Origin: Candidatus Nanopelagicales bacterium
GTDB taxonomy: Bacteria; Actinomycetota; Actinomycetes; S36-B12; UBA5976
NCBI GenBank assembly: GCA_023257525.1
Contig: JALRCB010000006.1
Location: 1 to 24,343, forward strand
Length of the DNA: 24,343 bases
Direction of reading: 5' to 3'
The notes beneath the pieces are model-generated. The model was not told the DNA's origin, ran no database searches, and was given only the letters and a program-made list of their open reading frames with translations. Positions 8,377-15,712 of this stretch are shown piece after piece (the stretch's first letter is position 1; each line of letters starts with the position of its first letter). The translations under genes and the position numbers were made by a program.

Positions 8377-8568
8377 ATGAAGATTGAAGTTAACCTCAAC
8401 AAATGCCAAGGCTATGCCCAATGCGTGGCCGAAGCTCCAGAGATCTTTACGCTAAATGCTGATGGCTTGGCCGAAGCGCTATCTGCTTCAGTAACTGCAG
8501 ATGACGAGAAATACGCAATTGCTGCAGCTGACCTGTGCCCGATGCAGGCAATAATTATCAGTGGCTAA
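8377..8568 (+). CDS. [3Fe-4S] ferredoxin, P450-partner type (first)
   Basis: The ATG at 8377 has AAGGA upstream and gives a 63-residue protein. The pattern C10-x2-Y13-x2-C16 followed by a late C-P (LCPMQAI) is that of small ferredoxins with CxxXxxC...CP, where the fourth cysteine of a 4Fe-4S site is replaced; these carry a [3Fe-4S] cluster and donate electrons to class I bacterial P450s. It is closely similar to the second ferredoxin at 17489-17680. The region upstream in the same frame is not coding. It precedes the ADC-like gene, but a strong operator lies between them, so the downstream gene probably has its own promoter. Confidence 0.9.
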   Translation: MKIEVNLNKCQGYAQCVAEAPEIFTLNADGLAEALSASVTADDEKYAIAAADLCPMQAIIISG

Positions 8569-8570
8569 AT

Positions 8571-8592
8571 AGTCTTTCGTACCCGAACGATT
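8571..8592 (+). promoter_or_regulatory. 22-bp palindromic operator, site A (before the ADC-like gene)
   Basis: This site matches 20 of 22 positions of a palindrome with half-sites AATCGTTC and GAACGATT around a 6-bp core (GTACCC in gene sense). It begins 2 nt after the ferredoxin stop and ends 17 nt before the ADC-like ATG, so a bound protein would cover the -10/+1 region. It is one of four strong copies with the same orientation relative to the downstream gene. Confidence 0.8.
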
Positions 8593-8609
8593 CGTACTAC
8601 GCTAGTCAC

Positions 8610-9419
8610 ATGTCTGAACTAAATGGATTCCTGCCTCCGCTCACCCCGACTGGTAAGAGCGCCATCATTCCCGAAATGCCTTGGTACTACAGCGGCACCC
8701 TACTAACCGTTGAATACTTAACTGACCCAGCAAATGTTCGAGCCATCCTGCCACCTGATATCGATTTAGCTCCAGAAGAACCAGGCGCAGTTGCTTTGAT
8801 TTGGGCTGACTGGCAATCCTGCAGCGAAGGCGGCGCCGAGTTACTTGATCCGATTCGCTCGCAGTACCTAGAAACTTTTGCAGTTGTGCGCTGTTCTTAT
8901 GAAGGTGTGACTTACAGTCGTTGTGTAGCAATTTGGGTAACCAAAGATTTTGCAATTGCTCGTGGTTGGTACCAGGGGTATCCAAAGAAAATTGGCTCAG
9001 CACATGTCACCCGAATCTTTAATCGTGGAAAGGCTTCACCTCGTCTAGAGGCAGGCGCAAAACTAGGTGCAACTCTGTCTGCATACGATCACAGACTGGC
9101 ATCTGCAGTTGTAACGTTGCGCGAGCCTTCTGAAACTAATGGCTTTGTTAATGGTCATCCAATGTTGCATAGCCGCTTCATGCCTTCGATTACCAAAGAT
9201 GCTGGCCTATCCATGGATCAATTGATCACCATGCATGGCATTGATGCTGACCTCGGACAACCGTGGAAGGGTGACGCAGAGCTAGTTCTTGGTGATTCCC
9301 AATGGGACGAACTAGCGTCGATACTTCCAGTGCAGAAAATACTTGGCGGCTACTACCGCGAGGTTGGAGTTACCTTCGCTGGTGGCAAATTAATTGCTGA
9401 CCGTTCAAATCCGGTCTAG
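8610..9419 (+). CDS. Acetoacetate decarboxylase (ADC)-fold protein
   Basis: The product has 269 residues from the ATG at 8610; a longer in-frame start at 8535 would overlap the ferredoxin. The Schiff-base motif RGWYQGYPKKIGS (118-130) carries the lysine pair K126/K127, and YLETF (86-90) supplies the glutamate seen in ADC active sites. True ADC decarboxylates acetoacetate to acetone, but related proteins act as aldolase-dehydratases (for example Swit_4259 and MppR), so the reaction cannot be assigned. The gene is preceded by operator A, which links it to the hpaE operon. No Shine-Dalgarno is visible, so the mRNA may be near leaderless. Its stop overlaps the convergent GS-like gene 2 by 4 nt (CTAG). 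Confidence 0.82.
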   Translation: MSELNGFLPPLTPTGKSAIIPEMPWYYSGTLLTVEYLTDPANVRAILPPDIDLAPEEPGAVALIWADWQSCSEGGAELLDPIRSQYLETFAVVRCSYEGVTYSRCVAIWVTKDFAIARGWYQGYPKKIGSAHVTRIFNRGKASPRLEAGAKLGATLSAYDHRLASAVVTLREPSETNGFVNGHPMLHSRFMPSITKDAGLSMDQLITMHGIDADLGQPWKGDAELVLGDSQWDELASILPVQKILGGYYREVGVTFAGGKLIADRSNPV

Positions 9420-10762
9420 TAATCCCAAATATATTCGTCTAGTTCCCAGGCAGTTATCTCACGAGTGCTTGGATCTGGAACCTCAGCTTCGTAACGCTCA
9501 ATTTCATCGCGCTTCAAAGTTAAGTGTGTTGAGATAACGGTTGGTCCCATGAGGTCAGCAAACAACGGATCTGCTTCGAGCGCGTCCAGTGCAGCAGTGA
9601 AGGTAACAGGCAAAAGTGGATCTGCTTCATCTTCATAAGCCCAGCCTTCGGCAGCTTTGTTAGGCTTCATTTTTTGCTTAATTCCATCCAAGCCAGCGGC
9701 CAATACTGAAGCAACCATCAAGTAAGGGTTAGCTGCGCCATCACCGATTCGGATTTCAAGTCGAGTGCCCTCGCCACGCTCAGGTGGAACTCGAAGCAAA
9801 GTAGCCCGGTTGTCATAGCCCCAGTTAGCGCGGCTTGGTGCCAAGGTGTCTGGTCCAAGGCGCTTAAAGGCATTGATCGTTGGGTTGGTGAATGCAGTGA
9901 GCGCATTGGCATGGCTCAGGATTCCAGCGATCATCTGGTTTGCAACTTCAGATAACTCTTCACCGTTATGCATTTGGTTCTTGCCCTTGGCGTCGACAAC
10001 TGAGAAGTGCAAATGGAAGCCACTACCTTCAGATTCTGCCCAAGGCTTGCCTAGGAAGGTTGCGTTGTAACCACGACGCACTGCAATGTCTTTGATCGCA
10101 GTCTTGAACAAGAAAGTTCTATCGGTAGATTCCAAAGCTTCGCCATGCCAAAGATTAATTTCATACTGAGCTGGAGCAAATTCATGATTACCCGCAAAGA
10201 CGCCAATACCCATTTGATCAAGCATGCGCAACATGTGTAAGAACGTGCCATCTGGATCCACGATTGCACCAGTTGTGTAAACCCGACCAGTTCGATGCAA
10301 GGCACGAACCCATACGTCGTTTTCTTGCTTAGCTAGATAGAACTCAAGTTCGGGACCAATAACTGGAGTTAATCCGATCTTTTCGTATTCCTTCAATACT
10401 CGCTGCAAAGCAGTTCGTGGCGCTACAGGGTTATCGTCACCATTTGGCTCGAAAGCATCAACAACTGCATATGCGACACCTGGCTCCCAAGGAAGTTTAC
10501 GAATTGTGCTGGGATCAATTCGACTTACGAAATCTGATAGACCGTCTGAGATACTTCCATGTCCATCTAGAACACCGCCACGGGTGTTGGTAACCCAAAC
10601 GCCTTGGCAAAAAGCTGGGCCATGTGCGGCTGCCTTTTCCATCTGGCTAACTACGAGATCTTTGGAGCGAGGGATGCCCAACACGTCTGCGTAAACAAGT
10701 CGCAAAATGTCAATATTTTCGCTCTGCAGTTGGGCGCGAAGTGCAGAAAGATCGAGCGACAT
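9416..10762 (-). CDS. Glutamine-synthetase-like gamma-glutamyl-amine ligase (module 2)
   Basis: This 448-residue GS-fold ligase has PELEFYL (137-143), NHEFAPAQYEINL (192-204), SGFHLHFS (247-254), then NPTINAFKRL and RLEIRIGDGAANPYL. It is clearly distinct from the ligase at 5104-6426, so it is not a recent duplicate; the second metal/substrate motif is HEFAPAQ rather than VEYGPAQ. It is presumed to form an ATP-dependent gamma-glutamyl amide, with a different amine from the first ligase. GGAGG precedes the ATG. Operator C ends 12 nt upstream of the start, between start codon and promoter, so repression is likely. It is divergent from amidotransferase gene 2, restoring the ligase/amidotransferase pairing. 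Confidence 0.87.
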   Translation of the reverse strand: MSLDLSALRAQLQSENIDILRLVYADVLGIPRSKDLVVSQMEKAAAHGPAFCQGVWVTNTRGGVLDGHGSISDGLSDFVSRIDPSTIRKLPWEPGVAYAVVDAFEPNGDDNPVAPRTALQRVLKEYEKIGLTPVIGPELEFYLAKQENDVWVRALHRTGRVYTTGAIVDPDGTFLHMLRMLDQMGIGVFAGNHEFAPAQYEINLWHGEALESTDRTFLFKTAIKDIAVRRGYNATFLGKPWAESEGSGFHLHFSVVDAKGKNQMHNGEELSEVANQMIAGILSHANALTAFTNPTINAFKRLGPDTLAPSRANWGYDNRATLLRVPPERGEGTRLEIRIGDGAANPYLMVASVLAAGLDGIKQKMKPNKAAEGWAYEDEADPLLPVTFTAALDALEADPLFADLMGPTVISTHLTLKRDEIERYEAEVPDPSTREITAWELDEYIWDY

Positions 10763-10774
10763 GGTTCCTCCAAA

Positions 10775-10796
10775 AATCGTTAGGGTATGAACGATT
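10775..10796 (-). promoter_or_regulatory. 22-bp palindromic operator, site C (before GS-like gene 2)
   Basis: This site matches 20 of 22 positions of the shared palindrome, with both half-sites nearly perfect (AATCGTTA and GAACGATT). It lies 12 nt upstream of the GS-like ATG, just beyond its ribosome binding site, in the same sense orientation as the other strong sites. It also falls in the divergent promoter region of amidotransferase gene 2, which it could co-regulate. Confidence 0.8.
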
Positions 10797-10806
10797 TTTT
10801 TATTTT

Positions 10807-10828
10807 AATCGTTTGGGAGGTTTTTTAG
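10807..10828 (-). promoter_or_regulatory. Second, half-conserved operator in tandem with site C
   Basis: AATCGTT-GGG at 10807-10817 repeats one half-site and part of the core of the operator, exactly 32 bp from site C and in the same orientation. The other half is not conserved (10 of 22 in all). A 32-bp offset is close to three helical turns, which would place two bound proteins on the same DNA face. Confidence 0.35.
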
Positions 10829-10868
10829 GGCAGAATGGAAGAAAATTTCCAACGGGAATAGGGCAGGT

Positions 10869-11576
10869 ATGAGAGTTCTTTTTATTGAGCACGATCATGT
10901 GAGCCCGCCTGGCCCAGTGGCTGAAAGATTTAGATTCCATGGCTTTACTGTGGATCAATTCTTGGTTGTTCCCGCAGAGAAATTCGATGAGCCAAATGTT
11001 GAGCGCGAATTTCCAAATCTTGCAGATTATGACGTCGTTGTACCGATGGGCGCACCCTGGGGCGCTTGGGATGATGATCGAATTGGGGCTTGGCTAAAAC
11101 CAGAATTAGATTTTATCTCGGAAGCCATTGATGCCAATGTCCCCATTTTTGGAATTTGCTTCGGCGGGCAATTACTTGCCCGTGCTTTAGGTGGCAGCGT
11201 AGCGCCAGGACCCAAACCTGAAATTGGCTGGACTGTGGTTCACACCGATCGACCAGATTTAGTCCCTGCTGGCCCGTGGTTTCAATTTCACTACGACAGA
11301 TGGCAGTTACCTACTGAAGCTCTGGAGATCGCACGGAACTCAGCAGCTAGTCAGGCTTTTACTAATGGTAGGAATCTTGGAGTTCAGTTCCACCCAGAAC
11401 TAACGCCGGAAATGCTTCTCGGTTGGCTCAACAACGGTGGTCGTGACCTAGTAATCAAAGATGGTCAAGATCCAGATGTACTTCTTGCTCACACGGAAGC
11501 TGAACGAGATACCGCAAAAGAACGCACCAACCAATTGGTCGATGCGTTCTTGCGCGATGTTGCTAAATTGCTTTAG
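10869..11576 (+). CDS. Class I glutamine amidotransferase (module 2)
   Basis: This 235-residue stand-alone GATase has GICFGGQ with nucleophile C97 and GVQFHPELT with H175 and E177. It is a clear paralogue of the amidotransferase at 6432-7130, sharing the CFGGQ-LA-A-GGSV run and the GPWF followed by a histidine. It is divergent from GS-like gene 2, so the pair forms a second ligase/amidotransferase module. A GGGCAGG element precedes the ATG. Likely role: hydrolysis of the gamma-glutamyl amide or a partner reaction of the ligase (inference). Its stop codon abuts the stop of the convergent P450 gene with no gap. Confidence 0.85.
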   Translation: MRVLFIEHDHVSPPGPVAERFRFHGFTVDQFLVVPAEKFDEPNVEREFPNLADYDVVVPMGAPWGAWDDDRIGAWLKPELDFISEAIDANVPIFGICFGGQLLARALGGSVAPGPKPEIGWTVVHTDRPDLVPAGPWFQFHYDRWQLPTEALEIARNSAASQAFTNGRNLGVQFHPELTPEMLLGWLNNGGRDLVIKDGQDPDVLLAHTEAERDTAKERTNQLVDAFLRDVAKLL

Positions 11577-12827
11577 CTATTTCAGAGTTACCTCTACTGG
11601 GAAGCGCTTAATTCCATTAACGAAGTTGCTACGTAACCGCTCAACTTCGCCAGTGCGCTTAATTCCAGAAATTCTGGGCAACAATTCTTCGAACATGATT
11701 TTCACTTCAAGTCGTGCTAGTGAATTGCCCAGACACATATGTGGTCCACCGCGACCGAAGGTCATGTGCTCATTTGGATTTCGCGTTATGTCCATTCGAT
11801 AAGGGTCAACGAAAACTTCAGGATCCCGGTTTCCGGCGGCGAACCAAGTAACAACTTTTTCGCCTTCCTTGATCGCCTGGCCGTTAATCTCAGTGTCCTT
11901 AGAAGCAGTGCGACGGAAATGATAAACCGGGCTTGCCATGCGAAGCATTTCCTCAACACCCCACTCAATTAACTCTGGACGCTCTTGCATCAGTGCCAAT
12001 TGATCTGGGTTATCAATTAAGTAATTCATGCTGTGACTAATTGTGTGACGGGTAGTTTCGTTTCCGGCAACAATCAGTAGCAAGAAATACGCATGGAAAT
12101 CTCTAGTGGATAGTGGCACGCCATCAATTGGTGTCTGGTTGATAAGAGTGGAAACAATATCTACGCCCTTTCCACCAAGTCGTTGCTTTGCCAAATCGTC
12201 GCCATAGGCCCAAACCTCTAGGGCAGCTGGTGATCTGAATGGAAGCATTCGATACTTTTCGGATTCAGGCGAGTCCAACAAAACATCGGCATGTTCTGGG
12301 TCAGTATTACCAACCATGCGGTTTCCCCAAGCAATCAACTTGTCAATGTCGGTGTCTGGTACATCCATCAATCGAGCTAGAACACGAATTGGGAAATCGG
12401 CTGCAACTTCCTTAACGAAATCAAAGGATCCCTTGGCGAATGCATCGTCCAGAGTGCTTGCAGTTAGGCCACGCAAAAAAGTTTCGTATCCAGCAACTGC
12501 TTTTGGTGTGAAAGAATCCTGCATTAACTTACGCAATGCGCGATGTCGGATGCCGTCAGTTTCGATCATCGACTTACGAGCTTCCATTTGCTCTTCGTCT
12601 AACTCTTCGAGGTTTACCGTACCTTTTTCACTTGAGAACGTTTCGGTGTCTCGCAGCACACGAACGATGTCGTGATACCGCGTTAGCGACCAGAATCCTG
12701 AATTCGGAGCAGGTTCATCACTCCAATGCACGGGTTTGTTCGCGCGCAAGTCGTCAAAAACTTGCCATGGAATTTGTGCTTCAAAAAGATCTAAGTCCGC
12801 CAAGCTGACATCAGTAGCTGTTGACAT
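11577..12827 (-). CDS. Cytochrome P450 (second; CYP125/CYP124-like)
   Basis: The product has 416 residues. The I-helix motif AGNETT is at 254-259, ExxR at 293-296 and the heme loop FGRGGPHMCLG at 357-367 with C365. As in the P450 at 2763-4007, the loop has the one-residue-longer spacing of the CYP124/125 group, and the ends are similar (RLRSNFVNG), so the two are distant paralogues. GAGG lies upstream of the ATG. Operator B is 27 nt upstream in the intergenic region shared with marR. Substrate unknown; context suggests oxidation of an amine-derived or aromatic compound with electrons from the ferredoxin/reductase pair of the hpa operon. Confidence 0.93.
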   Translation of the reverse strand: MSTATDVSLADLDLFEAQIPWQVFDDLRANKPVHWSDEPAPNSGFWSLTRYHDIVRVLRDTETFSSEKGTVNLEELDEEQMEARKSMIETDGIRHRALRKLMQDSFTPKAVAGYETFLRGLTASTLDDAFAKGSFDFVKEVAADFPIRVLARLMDVPDTDIDKLIAWGNRMVGNTDPEHADVLLDSPESEKYRMLPFRSPAALEVWAYGDDLAKQRLGGKGVDIVSTLINQTPIDGVPLSTRDFHAYFLLLIVAGNETTRHTISHSMNYLIDNPDQLALMQERPELIEWGVEEMLRMASPVYHFRRTASKDTEINGQAIKEGEKVVTWFAAGNRDPEVFVDPYRMDITRNPNEHMTFGRGGPHMCLGNSLARLEVKIMFEELLPRISGIKRTGEVERLRSNFVNGIKRFPVEVTLK

Positions 12828-12854
12828 TGCCTCACCTCATGCAAAGATCGAAAT

Positions 12855-12876
12855 AATCGTTCGGGTACGAACAGTT
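12855..12876 (-). promoter_or_regulatory. 22-bp palindromic operator, site B (between P450 gene 2 and marR)
   Basis: This site matches 20 of 22 positions: half-site AATCGTTC, core GGGTAC, then GAACAGTT. It lies 27 nt upstream of the P450 start in the common orientation, and 84 nt upstream of the marR ATG. A site in a divergent promoter next to a regulator gene is the usual arrangement for autoregulation. Confidence 0.82.
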
Positions 12877-12960
12877 TTAAGTTACCCGATTTCGACCCGG
12901 AACGCGACCATTTTCAAAAAGCCAGATAAAGTTGCAGGGAATCAATGAAATTGGGGTCGC

Positions 12961-13467
12961 ATGGCTGGTCAGCACACACTTGATGAAACTGAACGCCAAG
13001 TTCAGGCGCGCCTTGGCGACCTAAAGATTGATTTCGAGGCAATGGCGGTTACGTCCAATCTGTTCCGGGCCGCAAACGCTGTACGCAATTACCTTGAGCG
13101 CACGGTTCTTGCTGAACACGAATTGTCTTGGACTGCATTTGTAGTGCTTTGGGTTGTTTGGATTTGGGAACCAGTTGAGTCTCGCGTTATAGCTGAAGAG
13201 GGTGGCTTCTCAAAAGCTACTTTGACGGGAGTTATGCAAACCCTTGAAGGTCGTGGCCTCATTACCCGCACCCGCAGCAGTAAAGATGGTCGTCTTGTTT
13301 TGGTCAAGCTCACTGCCAAAGGTCGAAAGATGATGAAGCAACTTTTTCCAGAATTTAATAAAGGCGAGAGTTTGGCTGTGGCAGATTTGAAGCGAAACGA
13401 CTTGGGATCCTTCGCTGATTTGCTTCGCGCAGTTACCGTGACTGTGGAATCTCAGCGAACTAATTAG
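12961..13467 (+). CDS. MarR-family transcriptional regulator
   Basis: The protein has 168 residues. The central winged helix-turn-helix is recognisable: IAEEGGFSKATLTGVMQTLE (about 80-99) as helix-turn-helix, then GRGLITRTRSSKDGRLVLVK (100-119) with the DGR wing, followed by LTAKGRKMM. MarR proteins are dimers that bind palindromes and usually repress, released by a small aromatic ligand; HpaR of the homoprotocatechuate pathway belongs to this family. It is the only dedicated regulator gene in the accessory region and lies beside operator B, so it is the best candidate to bind the 22-bp palindrome. The stop overlaps the convergent puuD-like gene by 4 nt (TTAG). Confidence 0.9.
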   Translation: MAGQHTLDETERQVQARLGDLKIDFEAMAVTSNLFRAANAVRNYLERTVLAEHELSWTAFVVLWVVWIWEPVESRVIAEEGGFSKATLTGVMQTLEGRGLITRTRSSKDGRLVLVKLTAKGRKMMKQLFPEFNKGESLAVADLKRNDLGSFADLLRAVTVTVESQRTN

Positions 13468-14144
13468 GCGCTTGCTTCTTTTACTAATCGAGCAAAGAGC
13501 CCGCTCTGGTTTGGATCCGACTTCGCAGTATCTTCGGGATGCCACTGAACTCCGCGAGCCCAACCAGTTGATTCAATTCCAACGGCTTCAATAGTGCCAT
13601 CTGGACCACGGCCCAAAACTTCTAAACCAGTGCCGAGTTTGTCGATTGCTTGATGGTGGTAACAAGAAGTCGCTACCAACTCTGAAGTAAACCCGAATGA
13701 TTCGTAATCACTGACTTTTACTTCTTGGACGACATGGCGATGATTTTCCGGCATGTCCTGAATGAGGGTGCCGCCACGAACAACGTTTACAACATGGAGT
13801 CCGCGACACACAGCTAGCGTTGGAATACCTTGCTGCAGGACGTACTCGGTTATTCCAAAATCTGAATCATCTTGCAGATCGTCAACATCGTAAACACTTG
13901 CGTCCGGCTCTTGGCCATAACGAGCGGGATTGATATCCCCGCCACCAGCTAGAAGTACTCCCTGATAGCCCTGGAGTCGTTGCTTCCAATCGCTTTCGGC
14001 GGCAGGAAGCAGGGTTACTGGATCGGCTCCTGCATCCCAGAGTGATTCCAGCAGGGCACGTGAACTAACCACGCCGCCATATCTAAGGGCAGAGGCGGAA
14101 TTAGTAAACCGACCAATTAGCGCGATTCTTGGACGTACGGACAT
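13464..14144 (-). CDS. Gamma-glutamyl hydrolase of the PuuD / peptidase C26 family
   Basis: The 226-residue protein has LLAGGGDINP (64-73), the nucleophile motif LAVCRGLHVVNV with C113, the following GGTLIQD, and GVQWHPED with H202 and E204. The CRG-x2-x2-N form is typical of the PuuD branch, which cleaves gamma-glutamyl-GABA or related amides, and unlike the CFGG motif of the two other amidotransferases here. It probably releases glutamate after processing of the gamma-glutamylated amine. It is divergent from the hpaE operon across 101 nt that contain operator D, and convergent with marR. Confidence 0.87.
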   Translation of the reverse strand: MSVRPRIALIGRFTNSASALRYGGVVSSRALLESLWDAGADPVTLLPAAESDWKQRLQGYQGVLLAGGGDINPARYGQEPDASVYDVDDLQDDSDFGITEYVLQQGIPTLAVCRGLHVVNVVRGGTLIQDMPENHRHVVQEVKVSDYESFGFTSELVATSCYHHQAIDKLGTGLEVLGRGPDGTIEAVGIESTGWARGVQWHPEDTAKSDPNQSGLFARLVKEASA

Positions 14145-14209
14145 TTCACCAGCCTAATGAAAGAATTGCCTAGATTTGGTTCCCAAATCACTGAATTTAA
14201 CGTATCGTA

Positions 14210-14231
14210 ATTCGTTAGTACCCGAACGATT
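14210..14231 (+). promoter_or_regulatory. 22-bp palindromic operator, site D (before the hpaE-like operon)
   Basis: This site matches 20 of 22 positions, with the downstream half GAACGATT perfect. It ends 14 nt before the ATG of the aldehyde dehydrogenase gene, just upstream of its AGGGG ribosome binding site. A TATCGT run at 14203-14208, which could act as a -10 element, lies directly before it. Control of the whole five-gene operon is implied. Confidence 0.8.
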
Positions 14232-14245
14232 TTTCAGGGGTTGGC

Positions 14246-15709
14246 ATGAGTATGGCAAATGTTGCTGGCGTATCAGTAGATACCCGGCACTTTATTGGTG
14301 GCGAGCGGATCGCTTCGGCACAAACCTTTGCGGATCATTCGCCAATTGATGGCGTTCACCTTGCTGATATTTCTCGGGGCGGTAAACGAGAAGTCGACCT
14401 AGCCGTCACTGCCGCTAAAGCTGCCTTTCCAATTTGGTCTCAAATGTCACCGCAAGAACGAGGCGCTATCTTGCATCGGGTGGCTGATTTAGTTGAGGCT
14501 CGCATTGAAGATCTAGCAATCGTCGAGACCACCGATAACGGTTCCCTGCTTCGATCACATCGTCGCGGTGTAATGCCTCGGGTGGCAATGAACTTTAGAT
14601 TCTTTGCAGACTACGCGATGAATCAACTTAACTATCCTGACTTTGAAACTCGCGGCCATACCAATCACGTAACTTGGGATCCGGCAGGTGTTACTGGAAT
14701 CATCACACCTTGGAATGCACCATTGATGCTTGCTACTTGGCGAATTGGTCCAGCACTTGCCGCTGGTGACACCGTTGTTGCCAAGCCACCAGAGTGGGCT
14801 CCGCTTACTGCTTCGCTGCTTGCAGACATCACGGCTGAAGCCGGAATGCCGCCTGGCGTATTCAATGTTGTGCAAGGTTTTGGTGAAGAAGCGGGTGCAG
14901 CGCTAACTGCGCATCCGGACTTATCCCGCATTTCCTTCACTGGTTCTGTGCCAACTGCAAAACTTGTAGCTAAATCTGCAGCCGAAAATCTAGTTCCCTG
15001 TTCTTTTGAACTGGGTGGCAAGAGCCCGCTAATCATTACTGATGATGCAGATCTTGATATTGCAGTCACAGTTGCAGTTGAGCAGTTCGACAACGCTGGT
15101 CAGGTTTGTTTATCTGGAACTCGATTCTTGGTACAGCGTGGCATTGCAGAGAAATTCAAAGCCGCCTTCATCGAACGTGCCAAGCAGATCAAACAAGGTG
15201 ATCCACGAGATGAAGCAACAGACATCGGTCCCCAGATTCATCCGGAACACTTCACTCGGGTCAAAGGATTCGTGGATCGCGCTGTCGCCGAAGGACAAAC
15301 CGTTGTACTAGGTGGTGGCCCTAATGCCGAACTGGGCGGAAACTTCTTTATGCCGACTTTGATTGATAACCCAACAGTTGGCAGCGAAATCGTAACTCAA
15401 GAAGTATTTGGCCCAGTCCTTTGCATGCAGCAATTCGATACCGATGCCGAAGCTATCGAGATGGCAAATGGAACCGAATTTGGTTTAGCTGCGGTTGTTA
15501 TTTGCGGAGATAAAAAGCGAGCTGAAGCAATCACAGATCGGTTAGTTGCCGGAACTATTTGGGTCAACTGTTTCTTCGTGCGCGATCTTGGTGCGCCATT
15601 TGGTGGTTCTAAGAAATCAGGCATCGGCCGCGAAGGTGGAATCTGGTCATTTGATTTTTATGCAGACGTAAAGAACACGGTCTTTGCGCCTAACGGATGG
15701 AAGGAATAA
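14246..15709 (+). CDS. hpaE: 5-carboxymethyl-2-hydroxymuconate semialdehyde dehydrogenase (HpaE-like)
   Basis: This 487-residue aldehyde dehydrogenase has N156 (TPWN), FTGS (231-234), general base E255 (ELGGKSP) and nucleophile C288 (GQVCLSGTR). The region NFRFFADYA (116-124) and the C-terminal pattern FVRDLGAPFGG-KSGIGREGG-SFDFYADVKN follow HpaE closely, including FVRDL and the FxFxAxxKN ending. HpaE oxidises the meta-cleavage aldehyde of homoprotocatechuate to the dicarboxylate with NAD. It is the first gene of the operon, 3 nt before the dioxygenase gene, which supports the same pathway. A PuuC-like role on gamma-glutamyl aldehydes is a less likely alternative. The ATG at 14246 has AGGGG upstream. 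Confidence 0.87.
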   Translation: MSMANVAGVSVDTRHFIGGERIASAQTFADHSPIDGVHLADISRGGKREVDLAVTAAKAAFPIWSQMSPQERGAILHRVADLVEARIEDLAIVETTDNGSLLRSHRRGVMPRVAMNFRFFADYAMNQLNYPDFETRGHTNHVTWDPAGVTGIITPWNAPLMLATWRIGPALAAGDTVVAKPPEWAPLTASLLADITAEAGMPPGVFNVVQGFGEEAGAALTAHPDLSRISFTGSVPTAKLVAKSAAENLVPCSFELGGKSPLIITDDADLDIAVTVAVEQFDNAGQVCLSGTRFLVQRGIAEKFKAAFIERAKQIKQGDPRDEATDIGPQIHPEHFTRVKGFVDRAVAEGQTVVLGGGPNAELGGNFFMPTLIDNPTVGSEIVTQEVFGPVLCMQQFDTDAEAIEMANGTEFGLAAVVICGDKKRAEAITDRLVAGTIWVNCFFVRDLGAPFGGSKKSGIGREGGIWSFDFYADVKNTVFAPNGWKE

Positions 15710-15712
15710 ATC

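Noticed and set aside
9846..10305. Further open frames on both strands within GS-like gene 2
   Set aside because: They are antisense or out-of-frame shadows of a well-supported GS-fold gene.
13210..13563. Open frame of about 117 codons on the minus strand across marR and puuD
   Set aside because: It lies in the shadow of two clear genes in other frames and its translation has no family features.
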